Counted from the first letter of the stretch, positions 1-7,679 are shown. The stretch: 16,734 nt of DNA from Devosiaceae bacterium (GCA_021648585.1 JAKISM010000034.1:1-16734); one strand, 5' to 3'. Numbers and translations: made by a program. Notes: generated by a model from the letters alone, not told the origin.

Positions 1-1523
1 ATGCCCTTACCAATTTGCGCTCTGCCAGATAATCCGCAATTAAGGCCAATCATTACGTTTCTATCTTCGTTTGCTTTAATCCATTTTTCGCTCTTAATCT
101 CGTCTTTTCGTAAAACCGCCCCCGCCTGCATCGAAGTATGAATTTCATCGCCTGTTCTATCAAGAAAACCAGTATTGATAAAGAACAGCCTTTCACGAGC
201 CGCATAAATACACGCTTTAAGATTAGCAGAAGTGCGCCTTTCCTCGTCCATTATACCAATTTTAATAGCATTTTTTGGCAAGGATAGAATATCCTCAACC
301 ATAGAGAAAATATCACAAGCAAACTCAACTTCGTCTGGTCCGTGCATTTTTGGCTTTACAATATAAATAGAGCCAGTTTTTGAGTTCAACTTATCTTTTA
401 AGCCACTCATGGCGCAAAGCGTGGTAATGAGCGCATCCATTAGTCCCTCACCTATTGGCGCATCATTTTCGTCTAATATTGCATCTGTACTCATAAGATG
501 CCCAACATTTCGCACCAATAAAAGCGCTTGTCCCTTAAGCACTAATTCATGCCCATTAACCCCTTGATATTTTCTATCGCTCTCAAGTTGGCGATTAATA
601 ATTTTGCCGCCCTTTTCAAAACTCTCCTTAAGCGTGCCATTCATTAGCCCAAGCCAATTCCTATAGACCGCAACCTTATCGCTAGCATCAACTGCTGCAA
701 CCGAATCTTCACAATCTTGAATAGTGCTAATAGCGCTTTCAACAATAATATCAGCTAGACCAGCCTTATGCGCAGCACCAATTTGGCTTTCCCTATCAAT
801 TAATAATTCAACATGCAGACCATTATTTTTGAGTAATAATCTTTGCTTATCGCCCTCAATTAAATAACCAACAAATTGCCCCTCATCTTTGAGCTTACTA
901 GCGCCATCTTTTTCACCTGCCAGCAATTCATTATTCTCAATAAAATATGCCAACACATCTGCATGAGAGCCATTAACCAGCGGAAAAACTGCATCTAAAA
1001 ACTCATTAGCTTTAGCAAAAACCGCCTCACCTCGTTTTACATTATATTGTTTTGCTGGCGCTAATTCACCCGTTTGAGAAATAACATCCGTGCCATAAAA
1101 AGCATCATAGAGTGATCCCCATCGAGCATTGGCAGCATTTAGCGCAAAGCGAGCATTAGAAACTGGTACAACCAACTGAGGACCACAAATATTTGAAATT
1201 TCTTCATCTAAATTTTCGCTAGAAATTTCAAAATCTGTTGGCTCATCAACCAAATAGCCAATTTCTTTTAAGAAATCCTCATATGCCTGATAATTGTCAA
1301 CCACCGCACCATTTTTTTTATGCCACTCATCAATTTTATTTTGCAATTCATCTCGTTTTGCCAACAGCACAACATTGCGTGGCATAGCGATTTTTACCAT
1401 ATTGGCAAAGCCAGACCAAAAACCATCAGGCTTTATATCAGTACCTTTAAGCGCTTCATTTTCAACAAAGCTTAATAATTCTTTATCAATTTTTAGCCCT
1501 GAGCGATTTTCATAAGATGACAT
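1..1523 (-). CDS. glcB: Malate synthase G, N-terminal 507 codons (gene runs off the left edge)
   Basis: Malate synthase G condenses glyoxylate with acetyl-CoA to malate in the cytoplasm. Reading the minus strand from ATG at 1523 gives an open frame to the window edge beginning MSSYENRSGLKIDKE. Family landmarks follow: RNVGH, KPKMHGPDEV, IGIMDEERR, INTGFLDRTGDE and GLSGRAQIGKG. The first Glu of DEERR lies 89 residues after the Arg of RNVGH, and the Asp of GFLDR a further 28. This is the spacing of the E. coli catalytic Arg338 and metal ligands Glu427 and Asp455. The catalytic-base Asp and about 215 C-terminal residues (of roughly 723) would lie outside the window. An AGGAGAG ribosome binding site at 1528-1534 supports the start. 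It begins 34 bases after guaD, so it may be cotranscribed, and it would consume the glyoxylate made by AllA. Identification is firm. Confidence 0.96.
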   Translation of the reverse strand, partial: MSSYENRSGLKIDKELLSFVENEALKGTDIKPDGFWSGFANMVKIAMPRNVVLLAKRDELQNKIDEWHKKNGAVVDNYQAYEDFLKEIGYLVDEPTDFEISSENLDEEISNICGPQLVVPVSNARFALNAANARWGSLYDAFYGTDVISQTGELAPAKQYNVKRGEAVFAKANEFLDAVFPLVNGSHADVLAYFIENNELLAGEKDGASKLKDEGQFVGYLIEGDKQRLLLKNNGLHVELLIDRESQIGAAHKAGLADIIVESAISTIQDCEDSVAAVDASDKVAVYRNWLGLMNGTLKESFEKGGKIINRQLESDRKYQGVNGHELVLKGQALLLVRNVGHLMSTDAILDENDAPIGEGLMDALITTLCAMSGLKDKLNSKTGSIYIVKPKMHGPDEVEFACDIFSMVEDILSLPKNAIKIGIMDEERRTSANLKACIYAARERLFFINTGFLDRTGDEIHTSMQAGAVLRKDEIKSEKWIKANEDRNVMIGLNCGLSGRAQIGKG

Positions 1524-1557
1524 AAAACTCTCCTAAATTATATTATAAATATATATT

Positions 1558-2847
1558 TTATTTCATTGCAACACCAGCAATATAGACCTGCTCTATTGCT
1601 CTATCATCACCCAACGTTTGCAATAAAAATAATTCTTCACTTAGGCAAGATATGACCTTTGCCCTTAAAGCCATTGCAGAGGTTGCCTTGCTATTTAACA
1701 CCACAATATCAGCATCTGTGCCAACCTCTAAATTGCCAATATTATTTTCTAGGCTAAGCGCTTTGGCGTTACCCAAAGTCATCATATAAAATGACATTAG
1801 CGGATTCAAACGATTGCCATTTAATTGCTGAACCTTATAAAACTCATCAAAAGTTTTTAACATAGAATAAGAAGTCCCACCGCCAATATCTGTTGCAACA
1901 GCACAGCGCACACCTGCTTTATTCATTTGCTCTAAATCAAATAATCCACTGCCCAAAAACAGGTTTGAAGTTGGGCAAGAAACAGCAACCGAATTACTCT
2001 CTACCATCATGCTTTTTTCATCATCAGATAAATGAATAGAATGTCCAAATAAGCTCTTCTTACCCAATAACCCATAATGTTGATAAATAGAAAGGTAATC
2101 TTTGTGCATAGGATATAATTGCTGAGTTAGCGCTATTTCATCTTTATTTTCGCTTAGGTGAGTTTGCAAATAACAGGTTTCGTTTTCTTTTAATAAAACA
2201 CCAGCAAGCTCTAATTGTTCTGGAGTTGAAGTAATAGCAAAACGTGGGGTAATGGCATATTTTATACGCCCCACCCCATGCCATTTTTCAATCAATGCTT
2301 TGCTTTCATCATAAGATTGTTGCGCATTATCTTGCAAAGCTTTTGGACAGCCTCTATCCATCATAACCTTGCCGCCAATCATAAGCATGTTACGTTTTTT
2401 TGCTTCCGTAAAATACGCCTCAACAGAATTTGAATGTACCGAACAAAAAGCGCTAGCCGTTGTTGTGCCATGATTTATTAATTCATCAAAAAATGCTTTG
2501 GCAATCATTTCTCCATGCTCAAGAACTGCAAATTTTTGCTCTTCAACAAATGTATATTTATTTAGCCACTCAAGTAAATTCGCCGCATAAGAAGCAACCA
2601 CCTGCATTTGCACAAAATGAATATGTGGATCAATAAACCCTGCCATTAATAGATGCGGCCTATGATCAATTATTTGTGCTTTTGGATTTTGTTTTTTTAC
2701 ATTTTCAAAATCACCAACATCAATAATTTTGCCGTTACTTATCGCCAATGCACCATGCTCAAAATATTTATAACTTTGCTCATCATCAATATTTTGCGGC
2801 TCAGAAATAAAAGAAAGCACACGAGAGCGCAAGATTTTTACACTCAT
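1558..2847 (-). CDS. guaD: Guanine deaminase
   Basis: Hydrolyses guanine to xanthine and ammonia in the cytoplasm, feeding xanthine dehydrogenase. The 429-residue protein is of usual family length and is a zinc-dependent amidohydrolase. It shows the metal motif GFIDPHIH (His75, His77), His230 in LQTHLSEN, His269 in GHSIHL and Asp320 in VATDIGGG. The His230-His269 (39) and His269-Asp320 (51) spacings equal those I recall for the human enzyme's zinc and catalytic residues. The CPTSNLFLGSGLF block is typical of guanine deaminases rather than other amidohydrolases. The ATG overlaps the puuD stop by four bases (ATGA), so translation is probably coupled and both sit on one transcript. A related aminohydrolase acting on another purine or pterin cannot be wholly excluded, but the neighbours (xdh, puuD) fit guanine. 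Confidence 0.94.
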   Translation of the reverse strand: MSVKILRSRVLSFISEPQNIDDEQSYKYFEHGALAISNGKIIDVGDFENVKKQNPKAQIIDHRPHLLMAGFIDPHIHFVQMQVVASYAANLLEWLNKYTFVEEQKFAVLEHGEMIAKAFFDELINHGTTTASAFCSVHSNSVEAYFTEAKKRNMLMIGGKVMMDRGCPKALQDNAQQSYDESKALIEKWHGVGRIKYAITPRFAITSTPEQLELAGVLLKENETCYLQTHLSENKDEIALTQQLYPMHKDYLSIYQHYGLLGKKSLFGHSIHLSDDEKSMMVESNSVAVSCPTSNLFLGSGLFDLEQMNKAGVRCAVATDIGGGTSYSMLKTFDEFYKVQQLNGNRLNPLMSFYMMTLGNAKALSLENNIGNLEVGTDADIVVLNSKATSAMALRAKVISCLSEELFLLQTLGDDRAIEQVYIAGVAMK

Positions 2848-4067
2848 GATTTATTATCTACACTCTCTAAATACCATTTAACAATTATTTGGCGCTCACT
2901 GTTCTCCATATAAGTAATATTTCCCGGTGGCATAGCGCTCGAATATCCAGATTGTAATGTTATGACTTTAGCATATTTAACAATATCCGCCTCACTATCC
3001 AAAATAATATCTTTTGGCGCACGGCCTATCCCTTCATAAAAAGGCTCTTTAGTGTGGCACATTGAACATCGGGATAAAACAATATCATTCACCTCGCTAA
3101 ACTTTTCATTTTGATAAAATGAAGAACTTTCATTTAATATAATCGTTTCAGTATTTTGTTTGTCAAATGAGGAAAGCCAAATAATGACAACAAACAAAGC
3201 AAGCGCCAAAAACCAAGTCCAATTAGGTTTGCCAATTCTAGCATGTTTACTATTAAAATAATGACGAATTAACACGCCAATTAGAAAAATTATCGAAGCA
3301 ATTAGCCAATTAAATTGCGTGGCAAATGCTAGCGGGTAATGCACACTTAACATTAAAAATATCACTGGTAACGTTAGATAATTATTATGTAAGGAACGTT
3401 GTTTTGCTTGCGCCCCAAGATGCGCTGCTGGTGTTCGTCCTGCTTTAAGGTCTTTTACCACGATTTTCTGATTAGGAATAATAAGGAAAAACACATTGGC
3501 GCTCATTATTGTAGCAGTGAAAGCGCCAAGATGAAGCAATGCGGCACGGCCACTAAATATCTGAGCATATCCCCAAGCCATAGATACTAGCACGGCAAAT
3601 AAAACCAGCATTAGCCCATTTTGACTTTTGCCTAAGGGAGATTTACACAATAAATCATAAATTAACCAACCAAGCATAAGCGAAAATAATGAGATTAAAA
3701 CCGCTATCCATTTAGGCATATCCAAAACATCAATATCGACTAAATAATAGCTATTTCCAAGATAATAAACCAAAATAAGCATAGCAAAACCACTAAGCCA
3801 AGTACTATAAGATTCCCACTTAAACCAGATTAAATGCTCTGGCAAAGTAGAGGGCGCAACCATATATTTAGTAATATGATAAAAACCACCGCCATGCACC
3901 TGCCATTCTTCACCTTTGGCTTTATCAGGCAAATGCTCGGTTTTTCTTAAACCCAAATCTAGCGCAATAAAATAAAATGACGAGCCAATCCACGCAATAG
4001 CTACAATTACATGAAGCCAGCGAAAAGCGAATGTTAGCCATTCCATTATTATTGTTGGATCTGTCAT
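2844..4067 (-). CDS. puuD: Membrane-bound urate hydroxylase with C-terminal cytochrome c domain
   Basis: Oxidises urate to 5-hydroxyisourate, the bacterial alternative to the cofactor-free uricase. The 407-residue protein has about eight hydrophobic segments (roughly residues 9-37, 85-103, 119-140, 150-170, 175-197, 230-250, 254-272 and 284-300), as in the urate oxidase N-terminal membrane family (formerly DUF989). Diagnostic stretches are FRWLHVIVAIAWIGSSFYFI and HGGGFYHITKY. After the last membrane segment comes a c-type cytochrome domain with CSMCH (Cys334, Cys337, His338) and a probable axial Met379 in SAMPPGN. The heme domain is probably periplasmic, so electrons likely go to the respiratory chain rather than directly to O2. 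The start at 4067 has AAGG about eight bases upstream; Met8 (4046) is a weaker alternative. It is the first gene of a puuD-guaD(-glcB) block separated from the importer genes by a repeat-bearing spacer. Confidence 0.95.
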   Translation of the reverse strand: MTDPTIIMEWLTFAFRWLHVIVAIAWIGSSFYFIALDLGLRKTEHLPDKAKGEEWQVHGGGFYHITKYMVAPSTLPEHLIWFKWESYSTWLSGFAMLILVYYLGNSYYLVDIDVLDMPKWIAVLISLFSLMLGWLIYDLLCKSPLGKSQNGLMLVLFAVLVSMAWGYAQIFSGRAALLHLGAFTATIMSANVFFLIIPNQKIVVKDLKAGRTPAAHLGAQAKQRSLHNNYLTLPVIFLMLSVHYPLAFATQFNWLIASIIFLIGVLIRHYFNSKHARIGKPNWTWFLALALFVVIIWLSSFDKQNTETIILNESSSFYQNEKFSEVNDIVLSRCSMCHTKEPFYEGIGRAPKDIILDSEADIVKYAKVITLQSGYSSAMPPGNITYMENSERQIIVKWYLESVDNKS

Positions 4068-4085
4068 TTAATGCCTTTTTTAATT

Positions 4086-4190
4086 TCAAGCGCCTATTCT
4101 CGTCACATACATTTTTATGGATTCTCGGGTCAAACCCACTACTGCCGCTTTAATTATCTTCCTTTGTGCCTCTGTTAGCAAATCTTTCAT
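4086..4190 (-). CDS. Doubtful 34-codon ORF upstream of puuD
   Basis: An ATG at 4190 opens a 34-residue frame (starting MKDLLTEAQRKIIKAAVVGL) that ends in TGA at 4086, 18 bases before the puuD start. Codon use looks reasonably coding-like, and the middle resembles a short helical stretch. There is no convincing ribosome binding site, no family is recognised, and part of the frame is a half-palindrome (4118-4137). It could be a leader peptide for puuD, the remnant of a degraded gene, or chance. Confidence that it is translated is low. Confidence 0.15.
   Translation of the reverse strand: MKDLLTEAQRKIIKAAVVGLTRESIKMYVTRIGA
4118..4137. repeat. Half-palindrome resembling a truncated extragenic repeat
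   Basis: The sequence TGGATTCTCGGGTCAAACCC opens with TGGAT, as do the complete 27-base repeats in the same spacer (copy B on the plus strand, copy A on the minus strand). It contains a GGGT/ACCC stem around CAA, but it lacks the closing arm and the terminal ATGACA. It looks like a decayed relative of those repeats, although similarity is confined to the first bases and the fold. Confidence 0.35.
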
Positions 4191-4220
4191 ATGCACACTA
4201 TTTGTAGATTATATACTCAA

Positions 4221-4247
4221 TGTCATCCCGATGAAAATCGGGATCCA
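4221..4247 (+). repeat. 27-base palindromic extragenic repeat, copy A
   Basis: Copy A starts TGTC, has a perfect 8-base-pair stem ATCCCGAT/ATCGGGAT (4225-4232 and 4237-4244) closed by a GAAA loop, and ends CCA. It is matched in inverse orientation by copy B at 4339-4365, with 23 of 27 positions identical. All four differences fall in the stem and form two compensated pairs. The form TGTC-stem-loop-stem-CCA is that of a short REP-like element. It is non-coding and sits between two transcription units. Confidence 0.85.
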
Positions 4248-4338
4248 TTTGCGCTATCAAACCTTATCATAATCTGCGGTTTCTAAGGGACTTTAGCAAG
4301 GAGAAGTAATATTAAATTGTGCCTGTTTATAGGTATAA

Positions 4339-4365
4339 TGGATACCGTTTTTCAACGGTATGACA
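4339..4365 (-). repeat. 27-base palindromic extragenic repeat, copy B (inverted relative to copy A)
   Basis: Read on the minus strand this copy also starts TGTC and ends CCA. Its stem is ATACCGTT/AACGGTAT on the plus strand (4342-4349 and 4354-4361), with loop TTTC (GAAA on the minus strand). Relative to copy A one C:G pair is A:T and one A:T pair is T:A, so the stem is intact. Copies A and B are 91 bases apart and head in opposite directions. That arrangement resembles a REPIN/BIME-type pair spanning 4221-4365, and the two could also pair with each other in a transcript. Confidence 0.85.
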
Positions 4366-4385
4366 ACGGAGTTTTATAATAATTA

Positions 4386-4415
4386 TCCGCCCACGGCAAC
4401 AAACCCGCAGGCGGA
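4386..4415 (-). terminator. Possible terminator or further palindrome after the binding-protein gene
   Basis: TCCGCC (4386-4391) and GGCGGA (4410-4415) form a GC-rich stem just 11 bases after the end of the binding-protein gene. On the minus strand, TTTTT precedes the stem and AT-rich TAATTATTATAA follows it. The loop is long (18 bases) and the downstream tract is not a clean T run, so an intrinsic terminator is only a suggestion. It could instead be another extragenic palindrome. Confidence 0.35.
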
Positions 4416-4426
4416 AAAATTATATT

Positions 4427-5512
4427 CTAAGCCTCAACTCCCTCAGCATACCAATCAACAGCCCAGAACTCGCCATCATCAATAATATCGCCTTCTTCAA
4501 CTCTAAGCGTGCCTTTATTATCGGTGATTGGGCCAGTAAACGGATGATATGATCCATCAATAATGCCTAACCGAACAGCTTCAGCGGCCGCCACAACATC
4601 TGCAGGGATTTTCTTATTATATGGACCAATGACAACTTCACCACCAGCAATACCTTCCCAAGAAGTTCCCTCTTTCCAATTACCATCAAGCACTGATTTA
4701 ACCGCCTTAATATAATAAGGAGACCAAATATCAATAATTGAAGTTAGGTGTGCATCAGGAGCAAATGCGCTCATATCAGCACCCTGTCCAAAACCACCAA
4801 TAATCCCACGCTCTTCTGCAACCTGCAGCGCTGCTGGGCCATCAGTATGCTGAGTGATAATATCAACACCTTGATCAATTAAAGCACGTGCCGCATCGGC
4901 TTCTTTTGCAGGGTCAAACCAACTATCAACATAAACAACTTTAGTGATAAAATCTGGATTAGATTTACGAGCTGCAAGGTGAAACGCATTAATGCCCATT
5001 ACAACTTCAGGAATTGGGAACGAGCCAATATATGCGCCAATGCCAGTTTCACTCATCATACCAGAAATCGTTCCAAGCACCGAACGACCTTCATGAAAGC
5101 GAGCATTATAAGTTGATAGGTTAGAGGCGGTCTTATATCCTGTTGCCCATTCAAATTTCACATCAGGGAATTGTTTTGCAACTTTAAGCATAGCATCGCC
5201 ATAACCAAAACTTGCGCCAAAAATTATATCATAGCCCTGTTGCGCTAATTCACGAAAAACTCTCTCACTATCAGGGCCATAGGCAACATTGGTAACAACA
5301 GTAGTTTCAACTCTATCAGCACCAAGCGCTTCAATCATTTCTATACGACCCAAATCATGGCCATAGTTCCAGCCATTATCATCAGGCGTTCCAATAAGTA
5401 CAAAAGCAGCTCTTACTTTTTCTTTTTGTGCAAAGGCTGGTATTCCGATAAGCGGTAAAGCTGCTGCTGCACCGCCAATCTTTAAAGCATTACGACGATT
5501 AATTAGTTTCAT
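4427..5512 (-). CDS. BMP-family periplasmic binding protein of an ABC importer, probably for purines
   Basis: Substrate-binding component of the ABC importer encoded just upstream in the same operon. The 361-residue protein begins with a twin-arginine-like signal (INRRNALKIGG, Arg6-Arg7, then a hydrophobic run) and probably cleaves after AFA at about residue 28. It has no lipobox cysteine, so it should be a soluble periplasmic protein rather than a lipoprotein like Gram-positive and spirochaete BMPs. The mature part opens VRAAFVLIGTPDDNGWNYGH, the typical BMP/Med start, and has DQGVDIITQHTDGPAAL and GFGQGADMSAFAPD further on. BMP proteins of known function mostly bind nucleosides; purine bases such as xanthine, guanine, hypoxanthine or urate are inferred here from the xdh context. 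The start has AGGAG at 5519-5523, six bases before the ATG. Confidence 0.88.
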   Translation of the reverse strand: MKLINRRNALKIGGAAAALPLIGIPAFAQKEKVRAAFVLIGTPDDNGWNYGHDLGRIEMIEALGADRVETTVVTNVAYGPDSERVFRELAQQGYDIIFGASFGYGDAMLKVAKQFPDVKFEWATGYKTASNLSTYNARFHEGRSVLGTISGMMSETGIGAYIGSFPIPEVVMGINAFHLAARKSNPDFITKVVYVDSWFDPAKEADAARALIDQGVDIITQHTDGPAALQVAEERGIIGGFGQGADMSAFAPDAHLTSIIDIWSPYYIKAVKSVLDGNWKEGTSWEGIAGGEVVIGPYNKKIPADVVAAAEAVRLGIIDGSYHPFTGPITDNKGTLRVEEGDIIDDGEFWAVDWYAEGVEA

Positions 5513-5552
5513 GATATTCTCCTGTTTGTTGTTATAGTTTAAGTTGTGTATA

Positions 5553-6482
5553 TTAATTACTCGGAATAAATGGTTTCCCCAAACATGCTGGGGCGCTAGA
5601 ACTCATCTTATGTCGCATAGAAATAAGAACAAGCACTAATATTGTGGCAAGATAGGGTAGGCTAGCCCATAATTCTGATGGGATAATTCTAAATCCTCCC
5701 CCCGCAGCTTTTGCATAAACTTCCATAGTAGCAATTAACCCGAAAAGATACGCCCCTGCAAGTAAACGTGTGGGTTTCCACGCAGAAAATACAACTAATG
5801 CTAATGCAATCCAGCCTCGACCACCCGTTAAGCCCTCAACCCATTGCGGAGTTAGTAATAGCGGAAAGCACGCCCCGCCAATTCCTGCCATCATGCCGCC
5901 AAAGCCAACAGCGCCATAACGAACCTTAATTACCGAATATCCTATTGAATGGGCAGAATGATCATTTTCGCCAACCGCACGCAAAACTAAGCCCGCTCTA
6001 GTTTTATGTAAAAAATACGAAACCGCAAAAACCATAAATAATGAAAAATATACCAATGGCGAATGATCAAAAAACACTCTCAATATTGGGTGATCGGTAA
6101 GATAATCAGGAAAAATAGATTTGAATAATTTTATTGGTTTACCAGTAAATGCCTGCCCAAACAAAGCCGAAAAGCCAGCACCAAAAATCGTCAACGCCAA
6201 ACCTGTTGCCACTTGATTGGCAAAAAGACTTAGAGTTAAAAAAGCAAAAATCATTGAAACACATGCACCAGCAAAACCAGCGGCTAATATGCCAAGCCAA
6301 GGATTGCCAGTCGTGTAAGTTACGGCAAAGCCAACCACCGCTCCTGTAAGCATCATGCCCTCAACCCCAAGATTAAGTACACCGCTTTTTTCAACCACCA
6401 ACTCGCCAAGTGCTGCCAGCAATAATGGCGTTGAAGCGCCAACCATAGTAATGATAATAGCAATAGTTAAATCAATATTCAT
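5553..6482 (-). CDS. ABC importer inner-membrane permease (second subunit, nucleoside/BMP type)
   Basis: One of two permease subunits of the importer, in the inner membrane. The 309-residue protein is strongly hydrophobic, with around eight to ten likely membrane segments. Near the N-terminus is the family hallmark LAALGELVVEKSGVLNLGVEGMMLTG, shared with NupQ/YufQ-like permeases of the branched-chain permease superfamily. QVATGLALTIFGAGFSALFG and GGRGWIALALVVFSAW are also typical. Its ATG overlaps the stop of the preceding permease gene by four bases (ATGA), implying coupled translation and equal subunit amounts. The binding-protein gene follows after a 40-base gap with its own good ribosome binding site, which fits higher expression of the binding protein. 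Substrate is inferred from context only. Confidence 0.9.
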   Translation of the reverse strand: MNIDLTIAIIITMVGASTPLLLAALGELVVEKSGVLNLGVEGMMLTGAVVGFAVTYTTGNPWLGILAAGFAGACVSMIFAFLTLSLFANQVATGLALTIFGAGFSALFGQAFTGKPIKLFKSIFPDYLTDHPILRVFFDHSPLVYFSLFMVFAVSYFLHKTRAGLVLRAVGENDHSAHSIGYSVIKVRYGAVGFGGMMAGIGGACFPLLLTPQWVEGLTGGRGWIALALVVFSAWKPTRLLAGAYLFGLIATMEVYAKAAGGGFRIIPSELWASLPYLATILVLVLISMRHKMSSSAPACLGKPFIPSN

Positions 6483-7549
6483 GCTCTTCTTGCCCTAACT
6501 ATTTTTATATTATAGCGCACCAAAACATCACCAGCTAATAGCAAAAACAACATCATTGCTTGAAATAATCCAACCGCCGCATTTGGCAGACCAATGGTTG
6601 TTTGCGCTATCTCACCGCCAACAAAAGTAATAGCCAAAACAACACCAGCAATTAACACTCCTATTGGGTGCAAACGCCCTAAAAATGCAACAATAATGGC
6701 GGTAAATCCATAACCAGCTGGGAATTGCGGCACCATACGATTAAACGGCCCTGCAACCTCTAACATACCAGCTAACCCCGCCAAACCACCGCTAATTAGC
6801 AATACAAGCCAGATAGTTTTATTTTCTGAAAAACCACCATAACGAGCGGCATTTGGTGCTGAACCAACCGTTCTCACCTGAAATCCAAATACCGATTTAG
6901 ACATAATTAGCCAAGCCATAATGGCAATTAAAACCGCTATTGGCGCACCAGCTTGCACAATAGTCCCTTTAATAATATAGGGCAATATTTGCCAATCATT
7001 AAACAAAACAGTTTGCGGTTGCCCAAAAGAAGTTGGGCTTTTCCATGGGCCAAAAATTAGATAATTAAGCAACTGAACTGCTACATAAGTTAGCATTAGC
7101 GAAGTTAAAATCTCATTGACTTTTAATTTAGTGCGCAACAATGCAGGTAAAAATACCCACGCCATACCACCCAACATTCCAGCAATCCCCATCAAGGGCA
7201 ACAAGTACCAACCGCTCATATTATGAGTTAAAAGCGCCATGCCAGTTGCCGCCAAACCACCAGCAATATATTGTCCCTCAGCACCAATATTCCACACATT
7301 AGCACGATAACCAATAGATAGCCCAACCCCAATGATAATAAGCGGTGCTGCTTTTACCGCTAAATCTTGCCATTTAAGTGAATTAGTTAGGGGGGTTAAA
7401 AAAATCTCACGCACCGCCCCCAAACCATCATAACCCAAAATAGAAAAAATTAGCGCCCCCAAAATCATAGTCAAAACAACCGCCAAAATTGGCGTTGCAA
7501 ATAACATTTTTCTGCTTGGTTCTAGCTTTTTTTCAAACCTAATTTGCAT
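6479..7549 (-). CDS. ABC importer inner-membrane permease (first subunit, nucleoside/BMP type)
   Basis: Partner permease of the importer. The 356-residue protein has a short basic cytoplasmic N-terminus (QIRFEKKLEPSRK), then multiple membrane segments. It carries the NupP/YufP hallmarks YRANVWNIGAEGQYIAGG and LKVNEILTSLMLTYVAVQLL, the latter the cytoplasmic loop expected to contact the ATPase. FNRMVPQFPAGYGFTAIIVAFLGRLHPIGV near the C-terminal third is likewise family-typical. The ribosome binding site GAGGGGAA (7556-7563) lies seven bases or so before the ATG, and its first bases form part of an inverted repeat (7561-7587). A 165-base spacer with REP-like palindromes separates this gene from the ATPase gene, unusual within such an operon. 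Confidence 0.92.
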   Translation of the reverse strand: MQIRFEKKLEPSRKMLFATPILAVVLTMILGALIFSILGYDGLGAVREIFLTPLTNSLKWQDLAVKAAPLIIIGVGLSIGYRANVWNIGAEGQYIAGGLAATGMALLTHNMSGWYLLPLMGIAGMLGGMAWVFLPALLRTKLKVNEILTSLMLTYVAVQLLNYLIFGPWKSPTSFGQPQTVLFNDWQILPYIIKGTIVQAGAPIAVLIAIMAWLIMSKSVFGFQVRTVGSAPNAARYGGFSENKTIWLVLLISGGLAGLAGMLEVAGPFNRMVPQFPAGYGFTAIIVAFLGRLHPIGVLIAGVVLAITFVGGEIAQTTIGLPNAAVGLFQAMMLFLLLAGDVLVRYNIKIVRARRA

Positions 7550-7560
7550 TGGCTATTCCC

Positions 7561-7587
7561 CTCATGGTGAGCTTATCGAACCATGAG
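7561..7587. repeat. Inverted repeat abutting the permease ribosome binding site
   Basis: CTCATGGT (7561-7568) and ACCATGAG (7580-7587) are perfect 8-base inverted arms around an 11-base loop containing GAGCTTATCGA. On the mRNA (minus strand) the distal arm ends in GAG that is also the start of the permease ribosome binding site GAGGGGAA (7556-7563). Folding would hold part of that site in a stem. Confidence 0.75.
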
Positions 7588-7622
7588 CCTCCCCCTGTTA
7601 CTCTGAGCATAGCCAACCTCCA

Positions 7623-7679
7623 TGTCACCCTGAGCGTAGCCGAAGGGTCTAAGATGCTTCGACTACGCTCAGCATGACA
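7623..7679. repeat. REP-like palindrome, 23-base arms
   Basis: The arm at 7623-7645 (starting TGTCACCCTGAGCGTAGC) is matched inversely by 7657-7679 at 20 of 23 positions, with an 11-base loop. In the minus-strand transcript two of the three mismatches become G:U pairs, so the fold is nearly complete. CTGAGCGTAG-CGAAG palindromes of this type are, from general knowledge, widespread as dispersed extragenic repeats in bacterial genomes. Confidence 0.85.

Larger units (their letters stand above)
4068..4426. other. Intergenic spacer between the binding-protein gene and puuD
   Basis: This 359-base spacer is the longest stretch without a confident gene in the window. It holds a possible terminator for the importer operon (4386-4415), two inverted copies of a 27-base palindromic repeat (4221-4247 and 4339-4365), a half-palindrome (4118-4137) and a doubtful 34-codon minus-strand ORF (4086-4190). 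A TATAAT on the minus strand at 4208-4213 could be a -10 element for puuD. The best hexamer 17 bases further upstream (TTTCAT, 4231-4236) is only a 3/6 match to TTGACA and lies inside a repeat. A separate promoter for puuD-guaD is therefore plausible but not proven. Confidence 0.7.

Noticed and set aside
1542..1547. Minus-strand TATAAT in the guaD-glcB gap
   Set aside because: The hexamer 17 bases upstream (TGCAAT) is a poor -35 and the gap is extremely AT-rich, so a chance match is likely. A weak glcB promoter is not excluded.
4068..4426. tRNA or riboswitch in the longest spacer
   Set aside because: No cloverleaf, T-loop motif or conserved purine-riboswitch core was seen; the structure present is explained by the short palindromes.
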